Source: Lucifuga dentata
Taxonomy: Eukaryota; Chordata; Actinopteri; Ophidiiformes; Bythitidae
Assembly: GCA_014773175.1 (NCBI GenBank)
Contig: VXCM01000961.1
Location: forward strand, 186,115 to 250,114
Length of the DNA stretch: 64,000 nt
Direction: 5' to 3'
The notes under the pieces are model-generated. The model was not told the origin of the DNA. It did no database searches and was given only the letters and a program-made list of their open reading frames with translations. Shown here piece by piece: positions 45,765-59,235 of the stretch (positions are counted from its first letter, which is position 1; each line of letters begins with the position of its first letter). Position numbers and translations under genes: made by a program.

Positions 45765-46453
45765 GAATAAAGTGTATGTCTCCGCGAAGGAATATAGCGC
45801 CAAGAGAAGAAATGGTTTTACTGAGAAATTAAAATGGCCGTGGCTTCTACATTCGGATGTACATGTTAGCAGGGAAAACATTAAAATTTAAGGTGGGTGA
45901 ATCACCTGAACATTTGACTTTGAAGGATTAGGGGATTTTGCAAAATAACTGGAAAGCTAAAATAAGGGTTTTGTGTTTTGGAAAATGACTGTTGGTAAAG
46001 TAATGTAATATGGTGTAGTATTTATTGAGCTTAAACATGCAAAATCACTGGTATGGCCTTTTAAATGCACTGAGTAGTGATGGAATTTTTAACCAATGAG
46101 TTGTTTAAGCACAAGTGATGTCTGGATCAACCTAAAAAAAAAAAAAAAAAANAAAAAAAAAAAAAAAAAGTTGTTTCAACTAAACAGGGTGGTTTGGGTG
46201 GGATTTCTTTACTTTGACAAAAACTGTAATAGACATGGTGTTTGCTGTGATAGATTTCTTATCTCAAGCACTTTTCAATCTCTACAAGTTGACTTTTATT
46301 GCGTGGTGGAATGGAACTGAAACCAACGGCAGTCTGGAAAGTAGGAAAAACCATTCTAATATTCACCGCTGTATTTTGGTAATGTTATGTAACATGTATG
46401 TGGGTTGTATTATATTGGGCACAAAATGCAAGACTACCAGTATGGTCCTTTAA
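45765..46453. mobile_element. Rearranged or partial TTAA-type elements, locus 5
   Basis: Two right-hand termini occur in the same direction, ending at 46064 and 46453, without matching left termini. The second half-copy starts just after an A-N-A run at 46152. Either nested decay or a bad assembly join. Confidence 0.6.
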
Positions 46454-46556
46454 ACACAGTTTAAATACAAGAAAGCTACTATATGTGCTGTGGTAGGAGC
46501 ACATTCATGTCAACCTGATATTCACTTTCTGCTGAATTGGAACTTGATTGAAAGAA

Positions 46557-46679
46557 CTGGGGATCTGCTTAAAAAAAAAAAAAGTTTATCACTTATCAGT
46601 TCACCTCATTTCACATTNCTGGGGATCTGCTTAAAAAAAAAAAAAGTTTATCACTTATCAGTTCACCTCATTTCACATT
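46557..46679. repeat. 61-base duplication around an N (probable assembly artefact)
   Basis: 46557-46617 and 46619-46679 are identical, including a 13-base A run, with a single N between them. Confidence 0.85.
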
Positions 46680-47286
46680 TCACTGCAAAACTTTGGAGCT
46701 CTTTTGCTTCCAACTACATCCCCAGTTAAGCATGCATCAATACACAAGTATGTTGCTTACAATATGGTGGGCTTGAGCAAATGCTCCCAAAGGTAATGGT
46801 CAAAGTGAACTGACTTAACAAAAAAAGAAAACAACACAAAGTTTTTGGATTTTCAGCTCACTGGCCACTGTTGTACTTCTGTTGCACCTGTGAATGCTTA
46901 GGAAGAGAAGGGATGGGGAAAAACAAAAAGTCAAGTGGAATCTACAGTGGAGGAAGGAATATTATTATTGCATTACTGTTACATGAACAACAGCAAAACT
47001 ATTGTGAAATGCTAGTTTTGTGTCAGTTCATTGTGAAGTGTTAAATGATTGTCCCCATTGATCATCTTCCACTGGATAACAATACACAGGGAAAAAATTG
47101 GCAGGATTGTCATTTCCAAAGCTCTCTGGATTCCGATGCTCTGTGTCCAGGGTCGGATTGGCTGTCAGGAGAGGCGGGACTTTTCCCAGCGGGCCGCAGC
47201 CATTGGTGGGCTGACCAGTGGCCTTTGCACTGCACAATATATTAATTAAAATTAACTTAAACTAAGCAAACATAATTTAAAAAAAA

Positions 47287-47287
<1 letters not shown>

Positions 47288-47316
<29 letters not shown>
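47288..47316. repeat. (ATT)n microsatellite
   Basis: Perfect trinucleotide run in gatad2a intron 1. Confidence 0.95.
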
Positions 47317-47317
<1 letters not shown>

Positions 47318-47540
47318 CTATATCAACTTGACTTGTTGGCGCTTAGATGAAAAATGGATTCTAAAGAGAAAGTGTGGCACGGAGAAACAGCGGGACAACT
47401 TATTAACACACTTATTTCGCCCCACCTCCGACATCACTGGCATTTTCAAATANCCCCCGAAATCATTACAATAATATTTCTTGCAAAACTCTGTAACTGA
47501 CTATATTTGAGGTGAGTATGTGTATGTGTATTTTGTATGC

Positions 47541-48084
47541 TTAAAGGACCAAACCACCCATTTTGCATGTTAGAGCCTAATACATGTTATGTTACTGACA
47601 GTTATTTTGCAAAGGATAAAACCGCATTTCAGCTTTCTTGATATTTTGCAAAAACTCTTAATCTTTCAAAATCACATATTCAAGCGATACACCAACCTTA
47701 AAAATTGATGTTTCGCCTGCTAATAGTTAAAAATTTTCAATAAACACAGGTCTTCTTTTGGGACTATATTCCCCAGTGGAGACATACATTCACTCGTAAG
47801 TTTAGCTTAAATGCTAAAATTGCGAAACTTCGAAAAAATCCTGAATACATGTCTTGTTCACGATGATGGATTACCTATCCCAAGAATGTTTTAAGTATCA
47901 ACAAGTTGATTTTAATAGCATACCAGAATGAACTGAAACCAGTGGCGGTCTGTAAAGTAGGAAAAAATTTGTCAACCCACCTTTCCAGTAGTATGCTTTG
48001 GAGAATGATTGTCAATAACCTTATGTGTAAGAAAATTGATTATATTAGGCTCAAACATGCAAAATGGGTGGTATGGTCCTTTAA
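47541..48084. mobile_element. TTAA-flanked inverted-repeat element, copy 6
   Basis: 544 bases in gatad2a intron 1, with a small internal deletion in the left arm. Ends TTAAAGGACCAAACC and GGTATGGTCCTTTAA. Confidence 0.85.
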
Positions 48085-50249
48085 ACTGCATGCATGCATT
48101 GGAACAGCCGATCACGTTTATATGGCTTTGGTTAAAAGTGTCTGTCAAATAGAATCAAAATCTTACAGCATGGTATGGTGATGCAGCACCATTGTTGTAT
48201 TTTTTTTTTTTTTTTTTTNTTTTTTTTTTTTTTTTTTGCATATAACTGTGTTTTGTTTTTTTTTTCAAAATAAGTAAGATGACGCTGAAGTGCAGCACCT
48301 AAACAACACATATAATTCCTTTGTTTATGAGCATGTGACGTGAGACAGAAAATGAAAGCAAACATGCAGGATGACACAAAGGTTCAGCTTCAAGCAGCAC
48401 CTGTCCGCATTGAATCCATGTTTTGACGCCACTTCAGCATTTCTGCTTTTTTCAGGTTCTGCAGCAGGTGGATGCAGAGTTGGTATATTGTGTCACAATT
48501 AAATATGTAATTTTTTCCTTTTAAAAATGTTCAGTAATAATTGGAGAACAAGTTGCTCCACATAAACAGAGTCCACTGATGCCTGGTGTAGAACTTCTTC
48601 AGCCTCAGTTACATTTTTACTTAATTCCAGTGTTGTCTGATACATGTAACACGTTTAGACAGACAGGTATCACACAAACAGCAAACAGAACCAGTTTGAA
48701 ATCTTTTACCATATCTGGATTTCCCTTCCAAATGGCCCCATCTGGCCCAGTCCTTCTCAAACTGCCATATTTATTTTTTTAGTTACTTGTAAAAGTAAAA
48801 TCTCCGTTATTATTGTTGGAGTGGGAGTCATTGTAATTGCATTCTTTTTATTGAACTTTGTATTTATTTACCAATTAAGGATGAACATAAGAATTGAAAT
48901 TAACCAGCGCTTCAGCATTAGAGTGTTAATAATTTGCTTACAATGCTGCATGGCAAGTTTTGCTGCATATGTGGTGGAATTAGAGGGTTTCATTGCATAA
49001 CCTTAAAACAGTTTAGCTTCCAATATTATGACACGACAGCTATCCTTACTGTCCATCTGTTAATCTGAATCTATGTTTCTAAATGCTTCCCCCATATTTA
49101 AGGCTTTGTCTGAATGTTTTATGTACTAGTGGCTCAGCCTCTGCTTACGAGGGTCTCATGAAGTTTATGATTGCTGGCCCCAGCTCAAAATGGCGACTGG
49201 CATAAAAAATAATGTACTTGGCTTCAAGTTGTCTGCTATACTGTATTTCTTTGCACCCGGTAAGCTCTTTTTTCCTTCTACTCTGGTCACTTCCTGCTAC
49301 CATCCATTTCTGAGAAATGTAATCTGATAGGAGTCTGCGTGTGTCCTGGCCTCCAGTCTGCATGTGGGTATGGGCTTCTGGCTGCACAGGATTATTCAGG
49401 AACCATTTGGAATCAGTTTGGCTAAAATTATTGGAGATTATCCTCATCTAGGATTTTTTATAAACATTTAGCTGCGCCTTTTTATAGCTTGTAGTTGGTA
49501 CACATTTACGGTTGAAAATGTATCCAATGATTTTGTGATTAGAGGCTCAAGAAAACAACTGGAGAAGGTGACTTATACTGCTCCAAGTTGAGAAACATCA
49601 CAATGTAGGTATTATGTCATTTGATGGACAAAGTGTATGTTGAAAACGATTAAGTAAAAATGGAGGTCACTCAATGACTTTCTGTTATTGCTGTTATATT
49701 AAAGTTATACTTCTATAGCAGTTTTCTAAAAAAAAAAAAAAAAAAAAAAGCAGCAAGCTGAGGTCTTTTCGTGTGTATGTGTGCTGTGAGAAATCTATAT
49801 GCGGATTTGAATGTTAGTTCTGTTTTTATTGTGGCTATATTAACAAGCATTTCATTGTGTCTTCGTGTGTTTCCTGCATGTGTGTGTGAGTTGGTTTTTA
49901 AAATGGCCATATTCTTATACATATATGTCTTGCATGCATTCTTGTGTGGTCATGTGCAAAAGTCTGCTCTGCACTTCCTGGACTTACTGCTGTTGTCGTT
50001 GTCACGTTGCTGAGGGAGAATCCAGGTGGAGACATGCGCACATACATAACACTCTGAGGTGCTGGCTCTCACTCTCACACACATACACATACACACTCAC
50101 ACACACTCATACACACACAGGCAGTCTGGCAGATTCAGGGTTAAAGGCTTCCATTTTGTTAGGTAACACCCTAATGGTCTGATCTGTCAGTGGCGTTAAA
50201 ATGGCAGGGGCTTAACCCTTGGCGTTCGGGACACAACCAGTAGGGGCAC

Positions 50250-50374
50250 ACACTCTGGGCTGGCCGAGCCCACAACAGCAGAACCGAGAAGGAGGGGGTG
50301 AGTTTAAGGGANACACTCTGGGCTGGCCGAGCCCACAACAGCAGAACCGAGAAGGAGGGGGTGAGTTTAAGGGA
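50250..50374. repeat. 62-base duplication around an N (probable assembly artefact)
   Basis: 50250-50311 and 50313-50374 are identical and separated by a single N at 50312. Confidence 0.85.
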
Positions 50375-52686
50375 GGGAGGGGTAGAGGGAAGGAGCGAGT
50401 GAGAGGGAGAAGACAAGGAAGAGTATTTTTCACTTGGGTACAGTTAGATTATGGCTCAGCTAACCACATGCATTCTACACCCTTTCCCTCCCCCAACCAT
50501 GGCACCTCCTCAGCTGGGTCCCTGCCCCCACTCCTTGCCTGGTGAGCACAGATTAGCAAAGGTAGCCCAGTGTGTGTGTTTTCTTGCATGACATCAAAAA
50601 GGGAAGAACTGTGCTCTTTGCTAGATATTTATAAGTAGGACATGACATTAGCGCTGACATGAGGAAAGTGGCAGGAGTAATGTTTTTTTGGTTCGTAGCA
50701 AGTAATCAACCTGAATTTGCGATATAATCACCTGGTTATATATGCCTGTAAAATAATTGGTAGTTTGAATGATTAATTCAGTATCACGAGGGCCAGTGCC
50801 CTTAGCCACGCAAAGAAGAGTCTTTCCCCATTTTCTTTTATTGGGCAATAATAATCTATACTTATATTGCTTTTATTGAACAGTATAATTGTTGTTTCCC
50901 CTCTCATTGAACCCAGAGGACTCTCTTGAAAAGCCTCAGTTTTTTTTAAATGGCTGTTAATGTGTTGGTCCAGTCCCAGTGGGGAGATCATTACAGTGCT
51001 GCAGATGAGAGGCTAGCACGCTACCTGAGGGGATGAGCCTTTGCCATTGATGTGGACTCTATGAACTGCTGGCCACTATGGGAGGCTGAGAATAAAACCT
51101 TAATGTCAGTCCAGGTCAAGAGATTTCCATTTGCTATCAGGCGCATCCATCTTTCCCTGCCAAACACACATAGGAACCAGAGACTTTTACATCTTATTTC
51201 ATATATAAGAAGACTGTACAATCCCGACAAAGGAAAGCACATTTTATTACATGTACTGATTTAGTTATAGCATGTCTGCTATAAGGGAGTTGCAGCAGAG
51301 GAAAACAAACAGCATCTGCTCAGATTTTGATTTAGAAGTATGATGAGGATTTCACTGAGGGAATGTTGCTTTTTTTTTTTTTTTTTTTNTTTTTTTTTTT
51401 TTTTTTTTTAAAAACATAAATTTGAATGATCTGTAGAAGATCTCTTCTTTGGACCCCCTAACTCCTCTCACCCTTCCCTTTTTTTCTAGCTAAGATCTGC
51501 TGTGCCCTTAGGCCTTGTTATTCTGAGGTAAAGGAGTGGGACATGAATCTGCTCTTCTTTCATAATCTATAGAGAGGAACAGGCACAGATCAGTAATCAC
51601 GAGCTGTCTTTTCTGCTCTCTCTGTCTTCCTCTTGTCATTTTCGTAGCTGTTGTAAATAATGCAGTTGTATGTCAAAGTGTTGCATGTTCGTGATCTTTA
51701 ATAGTCACACTGAGCTCTATAATGTAGAGCACGCTTGTTCAGTATATCACCAGCATCATGCAGATGTGTGCATATAAATGTCTTGCTGTTGGCTGTGTTA
51801 GGAATATCCACAAACGTTTTTGTTGCTCTCACTTGAAGTCCCTTAATATTGAGTATCTACCAATGGAATCTTATCCAATATTTATGTTTTCCTACATAAT
51901 GCAGCTGCAGTGCATGCTAAAGAAGCCCTACATACAGCTGAGTAGCTCTGCACTAAAGGAGTATTCAGGGCATATCAGAGTACAGTGCAGACTGGGGTTG
52001 AGTTTGTCCAGTGTGTGTTCTGTTTGGTCCAAAACAAAATTTGTGTACCATGCACATTATTAGCCGTCATAGTCTTTAAAAGCAGTTGTCATATGTGACT
52101 CTCCACATAATGCAGTTCGCTACTCTCTGCAGATGGAAATTAGCTGATAGCTAAATCTGGCACTAAGCATTTCTTCTCAGTTTGAGATTAATGTTTTTTT
52201 ATTTTTTTTTTTTTTTTNTTTTTTTTTTTTTTTGTTTTGATTGCATGGTCTCTGTCTAAATAAAAACCAAAGTGTCACCACCCTCATCTTTGTATAAACT
52301 ACTTTAGTAGGTTAAGATTAGATGTTTGGGTCAGTTTATCCCTATTTCTTCCAGATGCAGGGAGGTCTAGGGCCTTTGGTTGGTAGTTATGTTTGGCATG
52401 CTGCATCTGGTAAGGTGAACAGTTTACAGTTAAAATCAGAACCCAAACTCAAATGGGACAATCCAGTATTTTCAGGCCTGTAATTTGTAGTAAATTGGGC
52501 CCCATTGTCATGGACCATAATGGACCTGCAATAACAAATGATAGAGAAAATAAACTGAAGAGGTTTGCTACTGTGAAAGTTGTGTCGCAGATGAGATTTA
52601 TAGACAACTGAAGGACAGACCAAACTGCCCGCTGTTTTTCAACTTTGCAGATGTGTGTGTGTATGTGTGTGAGAGAGAGAGATTTA

Positions 52687-53407
52687 AGCTTGGTTTATAC
52701 TTGCTGTTGTCGCTGGTGTGCGAGGGGGTGCGTGCTACATATGATGCAATCGTGCCGTCTGTGCCATGGCATGAGGGGCCTTCACGAAGTCGCAGCGCTT
52801 GCTCGTGCACCTCCTAGATTTTGTAACTATGGCGCGCGGGGCAGACCTTCAAAATAGAGTAGACTTGCCAGCTGGTACATTCACACAAACATCTTTATGA
52901 CTTGCTTGTGAGACTTTATAAGGACCAACATGTGGCCCCAATCTTTTGGAATGAAATTGCAACTGCACACTCGGCAAAAATCCAAGTTTTTGCCATGAAG
53001 TTGTTTGGAAAAATATGTGGGGTCGCTGTGTAACTACTTCTCTGACTACTTCCTGCTTTTTACATAGTTTTATGTATACTGCCCCCTGTCGTTTCAGAGA
53101 ATATTGCAACAGACAATGCGCCAAGTAGAAATGCCTCAGCTTTGGAATCAGATTAATGTCATAAATGGGAGAGCGCGTAGCTAAGACCTGTACATGAGGG
53201 AGTTGAGAAGTGAGCACATAAAACGACATCTGCGCAAACAATATATCGTCAGATATTGTTTTGTGCGCTCACTTCTCAACTCCCTCGTGTGCAGGTCTTA
53301 TCTACACGCTCTCCCATTTATGACGTTAATCTGATTCCATACTCAGTGCTCTGAGGAAGTGCGCGTGTGGTCAGTGTCAGCCCCCCTTGCACGAGTATAA
53401 CCAAGCC
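52687..53407. mobile_element. Inverted-repeat DNA element with a large internal palindrome
   Basis: Ends AGCTTGGTTTATACTTGC and the inverse of GGCTTGGTTATACTCGTGC, flanked on both sides by TTTA. From 53143 to 53339 lies an imperfect inverted repeat with arms of about 95 bases centred near 53241. No ORF. Confidence 0.55.
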
Positions 53408-55004
53408 TTTAGAGACTTGAGAGCATGTGTATGTGTGAGATAGTGAGAAATAGACTAGTAATAGTTTGTAATTTATGATGAACTATTATTTTCTAATGTG
53501 TTGGTTCTTTGTGTGTAGATTATCTGGGAAATTGCTTTTGTCGGGTGCAACCTGATTTCAAAATCAGTCAGGGTTTTAAAGCTCCTGTAAGATGAATCTG
53601 GCTTTACTAGATCATGAGTTATGTGAGGTACCTTGAATCAAAGAGCTGTAATACGATGGGGCTTATGTGCTTGCTTTTCTGAACTGGATATTGGATTGGA
53701 ACCATTCATGTTGTGAGAATTGTGAACCAGTTTGTCTTCACCGTCTGTGTTGTTTTAGGTGAAAAGCAGAACTGATCCTGGAACAGTACTGCTACATTGA
53801 GATAGCTGATAAATCTCAAGCAGCAAGGTTAAGGGTGCCAGTTTCCTCTAGGCATCTCCTGATGGACGTGTTGATGGACAAGTCAGACTTATTTGTGCCA
53901 TTGCTGTGTCAGTTTAAGTGGTTTTTATAGGCTGGTTGGTTGGTGCTGGAGCAGCAGGAATGCCACTAGCACTGATTGATTCAGGATCTTTTCACCACTG
54001 ACTGCCTGGCCATAGAATGCTAATTCCTGAAACTCTTTTAAACAAGACAGATTGAAGAAAAGACTGTTGGATTTAAAACAAGTTGTTCTGTTTTGAGACT
54101 GGTTTTAAAACCAAGAGATCCAGCAATCAGGTATAACTTCCCTTAGCTACATTTAGACAACTAAAGACTAGCTCTCTGTCCATCATAATGTGTTTTAAGT
54201 GTGACTCTTTGGATCTTCGTTATGTCGTCTTGTCCCTACATCATCTCATGCCATCACACACACTCTGAGCAGTGTCTCAGTGCAACACTATCTCAGCTTC
54301 TGACAGCTTGCAGTATTGATGCCATGTTTGTCCTGCCTTCCAACCCTCTCAGGTGTCATTGTGAATGGCAAGGCATGGATCAACTCCTGCGTTTGATAGC
54401 TGGGATCAGATAAGTGCTCATAAAATTAAGGTGCCTTCACTTAGGTGTCTCCTAATTTTTTGTTTCATTGCCCGTGTGTGTTATAGTTCTTAGCGTGCAT
54501 TTCTTATAACTCTTTGCCCAGAGATTGCGAACGACTGCGTATCACAAAACAGACCTCCAGAGCTCATAAAGAAGCCTTGTCTCTGAATAGAAAATGGGCT
54601 TAAGTGAGTGGTGGTGCTTCACTGAAAGCTTAGTGACATGGAGTGTGATGTAACAATGAGAGCAAGTGCACACAGCTCTCTCAGCCAGTCTCAAGCAGCA
54701 CACAAAACTCAAAATCACAGCATATGCATGCACTGCCATTCTGTTTGGTTTGAGCACCACAGTTTCACAGCATCTGTGCAGTCAGCAAACTAATGTTGCA
54801 TCCACAATGTCATCCATCTCTTGGGACAAAAGTAGCCATGAGTCCACAGACCTGCATTCAAACATAAAGTGCACACAAGGTGTTACAGTGATGCAGAGAT
54901 CTCGATTCCAGGTGACGTTGCACCAGCTACAGACTTGCAGTCATTTTGTACCCTGACACAGTTGATGCAAACACCATTATAGCCAGAGAAATGTACAGCT
55001 ATTA

Positions 55005-55599
55005 TGCTGCGTTCCAGTTACAGTGGGAAGTAGGAATTTTCCAGTCAGAATTTCCAACTTCCGACCTCAAACCGTTCCAGCCAAATGTAAACAAAAAAGC
55101 ATGGCTGAACGCCAGTAAATACTTTAAGATTAAATAAACTTAGTAATAAATGCTAACTAAAGTAAAGTTAGACTACAGGACTGTCTGGTTGTGTTGTTTT
55201 ACAATGATATTAATCACAGTGGGTATTAAATATTTGTGCAAAGAAGTAAATGTTCTGAAATTCTTTACACTTAGGTATCAATGGCAAACAGTTATTATAC
55301 ACTATAGATTGTTAACTTGGCGATATGTTTTGACCTTTTTATTTCAGTGTCAGAAATTTGACCTTTTTATTTCAGTGCTAGAAAAAATACTTTGTTCAGC
55401 TGTTAGCTGATCATTTACATTCACAAAGCTCACTTTCACGGGCACTGCCATGTTGAGTGACATCATACTCGTGAAGTCGGAGTAGATAATTTCAGTCCGA
55501 GTTTCCCAGTCGGAGCTCTGGTTTCAAGTGCCGTTCCAACGCATTTTTCCAAGTAGGAAGTCAGAAAAATCCAAGTTCCAAGGTAACTGAAATGCAGCA
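55005..55599. mobile_element. Short inverted-repeat DNA element (MITE-like)
   Basis: Begins TGCTGCGTTCCAGTTAC and ends with the inverse of TGCTGCATTTCAGTTACC. Subterminal sequences also pair loosely (AAGTAGGAA.. and TTCCAACTTCC.. words). No coding frame. Target duplication is not clear. Confidence 0.5.
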
Positions 55600-57339
55600 A
55601 TAGTTTGGCAGTCATTCAGGTTAGCTATGGTTTCTGATGCACAGTGTGTGGAATAGGTGAACACACGCAGACATATATGTACACACCCACATGCAAGCTG
55701 TCATTCCTAACAGATAGATAGCCTTTGTGTCCAGGGATGGCACAGCAGGGTACATCTGTCCTCGTTATGTACCAAAGCAGGACATGTCTTAGACCCCACA
55801 CACACTCAGTGGGTTTACTCTCCATATGCAAACAAAGAGGTAAATTTATGAGTGTTTAATCTTTTTCTTTTGGATGAATTGGTTGATTTAAAGTTTGTTA
55901 TACTCAATAGCATGCAAAGTGTCAGCAATAATTGTAGCCTTAGTAAAAATAAAATTTGATGTAAACTGAATGACCAGATGTGGATTATTAGACTGTATTG
56001 TTGCTGCAGTCTTACTGCAGCCATTGAGTTGATGAAAGCGCTGAAAAGCCATTATGAAGCCGTTTTCAGATGACAGGCATACAGATAGGGGATAGTGTTC
56101 TTCTGTAGATTGTATTCCATGGTGAACTACAAGGTTATCTTAAGTTTTTCATCTGTGAAGCCCTAATGGATGGCACAGAACATGCTTTAACATTATGTTT
56201 GAGAATATAGAAATAATGTCAACCTTCATTTAAGAGTAACGAGTATCAAATATCTTGAAAGGCGGGTTATGTATCATAGACTTTTTATGTCTCACAGTGG
56301 GTGTTGGGGCTGCCACAGAAGTTCGTCATGTGACTGCAGCTTCCACTTTCTTGCCTGGTGGACATGTTTTGGTATATCCTAAGAACGGCATAATTTTTTA
56401 TTTCCTTCCATGCTCCTTCCTCCTGCCCTGTGCGGGACGTGTCTGAGGCCCCGTTGCCTCTCTCCCTCCCTTCTGCCACTCTGTCTCTCCAGGGGTTAAA
56501 CCTGCGCCTTCCCTCAACCGCAGACCAGTTTGAACCGGTTTTCAGGGAAGCGCTTTTTGTCTCTCGTGGAATCTTGGAAGAGGGTCTTGTGGAGTTGTGA
56601 TGATCTCACAGTGTGGACGAGAAAGACCTCGAGTCAGCTTTCTGAACCAAAAATGTACAGTGCTGTATATTAATATATATGCGATGCTTTTCAGCCAGAA
56701 TGATTAATTAGGCTATCCTATCTGAATTAAATGGTGGATCATTGTTCACTTTTATAAGTGTACTGTGTATTCCCCTTTGCTTACACCAATGCTGAATTGT
56801 TTTTTTGAAGCATGGATGTGGAAACTGTCCTCAGGGATTTGGCTGATGTTCTCTTCATTTACTTCCTGAGGGTGTTCTGATAGGTTGGAATCTTCAGATA
56901 CATGATTAAGCTGGAGTAAAGTTAACAACTTTTAGTTTTTTGTTTTTTTTTTTTCTTTTTCTGGAAACTTTATGAAGCACACTGATCCTTGTGTACAACA
57001 CTGACTTATTTTTCGTCATCTTTTCTTATTGATAAAAATCATTGTAACGCTATGAAATATAACCAGGAGCGATATTTTCCCACAAGGAGGGTAGGAAATG
57101 AGTATCGGTTGTGCACTTTTTCAGGTATGCTCTGCTAACACAAAGATTAAATAAATAAATAAAATAGAAATGACAAGCAATAAGATGAAGTTAGTGGCCA
57201 TCTTAAAAGTTGAGCCCAACAACTACCTGAAGGCAGCGATGGTAGATAACCTGTTCTCACACGCCCCAATGTGTGACAGTGGTTTAATATGTAAAACCAT
57301 TGTGAATATTGATCTTTGGTCATATTGTCAAGCCCTCTT

Positions 57340-57545
57340 ACAGTTTGCCATGAAATTTGGCAAGAATGTTCATGTCTCCACATATGATTGCCGATTTTGG
57401 TGAACCTTTTGTCAAGGTCAAAAGTTGACCAACGCATTTATCCAATATGATCAGATTTCCATGAAGTTTGATTTTGACATTCATGGCGCCAGAGGAACAA
57501 GCTCGTAGTGACCTCCTGAACTCTAGCACAGTGCCGCTGTTGGGG
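57340..57545. repeat. Fish dispersed repeat fragment
   Basis: Contains the phrase pattern GCCATGAAATTTGGCA.. then CATTCATGGCGCCAGAGGA and ..CTCTAGCACAGTGCC, which I recognise as a repeat widespread in ray-finned fish genomes. Its class is unknown to me. Confidence 0.45.
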
Positions 57546-59235
57546 CACTACACAAGTACATTGTGTACACACAATGTACACAAGAAACAGCAAAATGTAG
57601 TGGGCTTTTGATTTTAATCTTGCAAAACACACTTTACAGAAGACAAAAAAAAAGATTTAAAAAAGAATGAAGTAAATATGAAGAACAAAATGTGGTTACT
57701 TATAACATTTTCATGTTGCGTAATGAAATGAATATTGCAATATCTACTTTTAGTGCTGTTCTGCAGCAACTGTGTGCATTTGATGACAGGTCGACTTCTT
57801 ATGTGTAAATTTACTTGTCTGCTGGGAAATGACTGAATGGAAAACTTTTTAAGAGAAACTACAAATGACTGTTAGAGGAAACCGATAATGAAAGCAAAAC
57901 CAACTTAAACAAAGGCCGTGTGAATGTAGCTGTCATTCAGTTTCATTTACCGATATGAACAGTGGTTTTCAAGAGAACTATGGTCTATTTTTAGGGTACA
58001 GGAATTATTTAATTATGTCATTAATTTGCCTTTTTAGATGTCATACAAACGTGAATTCATTTATGACTGATTGTTTGACAGCTTGGATCTCTTCTGAAGT
58101 TTTCTTTGATTCTTTCTCAACCATTCAAACAGTGTTTCTTGGATCTTTCTTAGACCAAGTCTTGGGTCTTATGGCCATGCTCAGGGCTGCTGGCTACAAT
58201 CCCATGGCTCTTTAATTTCTTGGCCACAGTGGTCACATCAAGCTTTTAGAGGTGTTCTTGTAACATCCTCCAACAAGTCTCTGCTTTCTAAATTCTAAAG
58301 GGTATCAGGAATATGTCCAGGCATTTTAGAATGTCTTTGAATTAGTAAGATTTGCATGCTTTTACATTAAAATATACTTGTATGGATGACAAAAACCTTT
58401 CGGCTACATCTCTACACAGTACACACTGTGCTTGGTGCAAGCGTCTGCGCAGTGCTATTTTTCTGCCGTGTAATGGGTTTTCCCAGAAAACTAAGTGGGT
58501 CTCTTCATCCCATGCTATTACTGTACCGACTGGGATTTAGGTCAGCATGTGGGACGCTGGCAGAAGAATAGAAAACACCTATATACATATCAGGGTTGTC
58601 CCTTTATACATCTAGTTAAATAGAATGCTGTAGATTTCAATGTACATCAGACAGGTTTAACTTAGTGAGAGATGTGATACAGTTAGACTGAGTGATCAGT
58701 TCCTTTCAGGATCAAAAAAAAAAAAAAAAAAANAAAAAAAAAAAAAAAAAAACACACATTGAAAGGTTTCCTACTATCATATCACACCTTGGGTGCCAGT
58801 GCTACAAAGTCTTTAAATGGTTGCGCAAGTGCAGGATTTGGCTGCACCATTTGTCTTTATTATTGATATAATGTAATAGAAAATACTTAATAATTGCTTT
58901 GCATATCATTTCAGCTCAGATGTCTGGAATGCTTCAAAAGAATTTAAGGAATGAAAATTTGAGTATTGGATATAATGATTGCTGATATGTTGAATTAGAT
59001 TTCTAGCTTAAACTTGTCCTTTACACACATGCATCACATGTTCAAAACTCATGGGAGCTTGCACAGTAGTTTAAAGTAGAGAATTTAACAACAGGACAGT
59101 GTGTAATATGTTTTAATCAAATAATGCAATAGTAAGTGCAAACAAGACAAAAATGTAGTTGCACAACTCCACAAAAATGCTGCTGTGGGTAATAACCTGA
59201 CACTGACGTTGCACCTTGTTCTATGTGTCATACTC

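Noticed and set aside
49713..50013. Open frames in gatad2a intron 1 near 49.8 kb with hydrophobic stretches
   Set aside because: Low-complexity TG-rich translation beside a poly(A) run and CA repeats; no start context or splice support.
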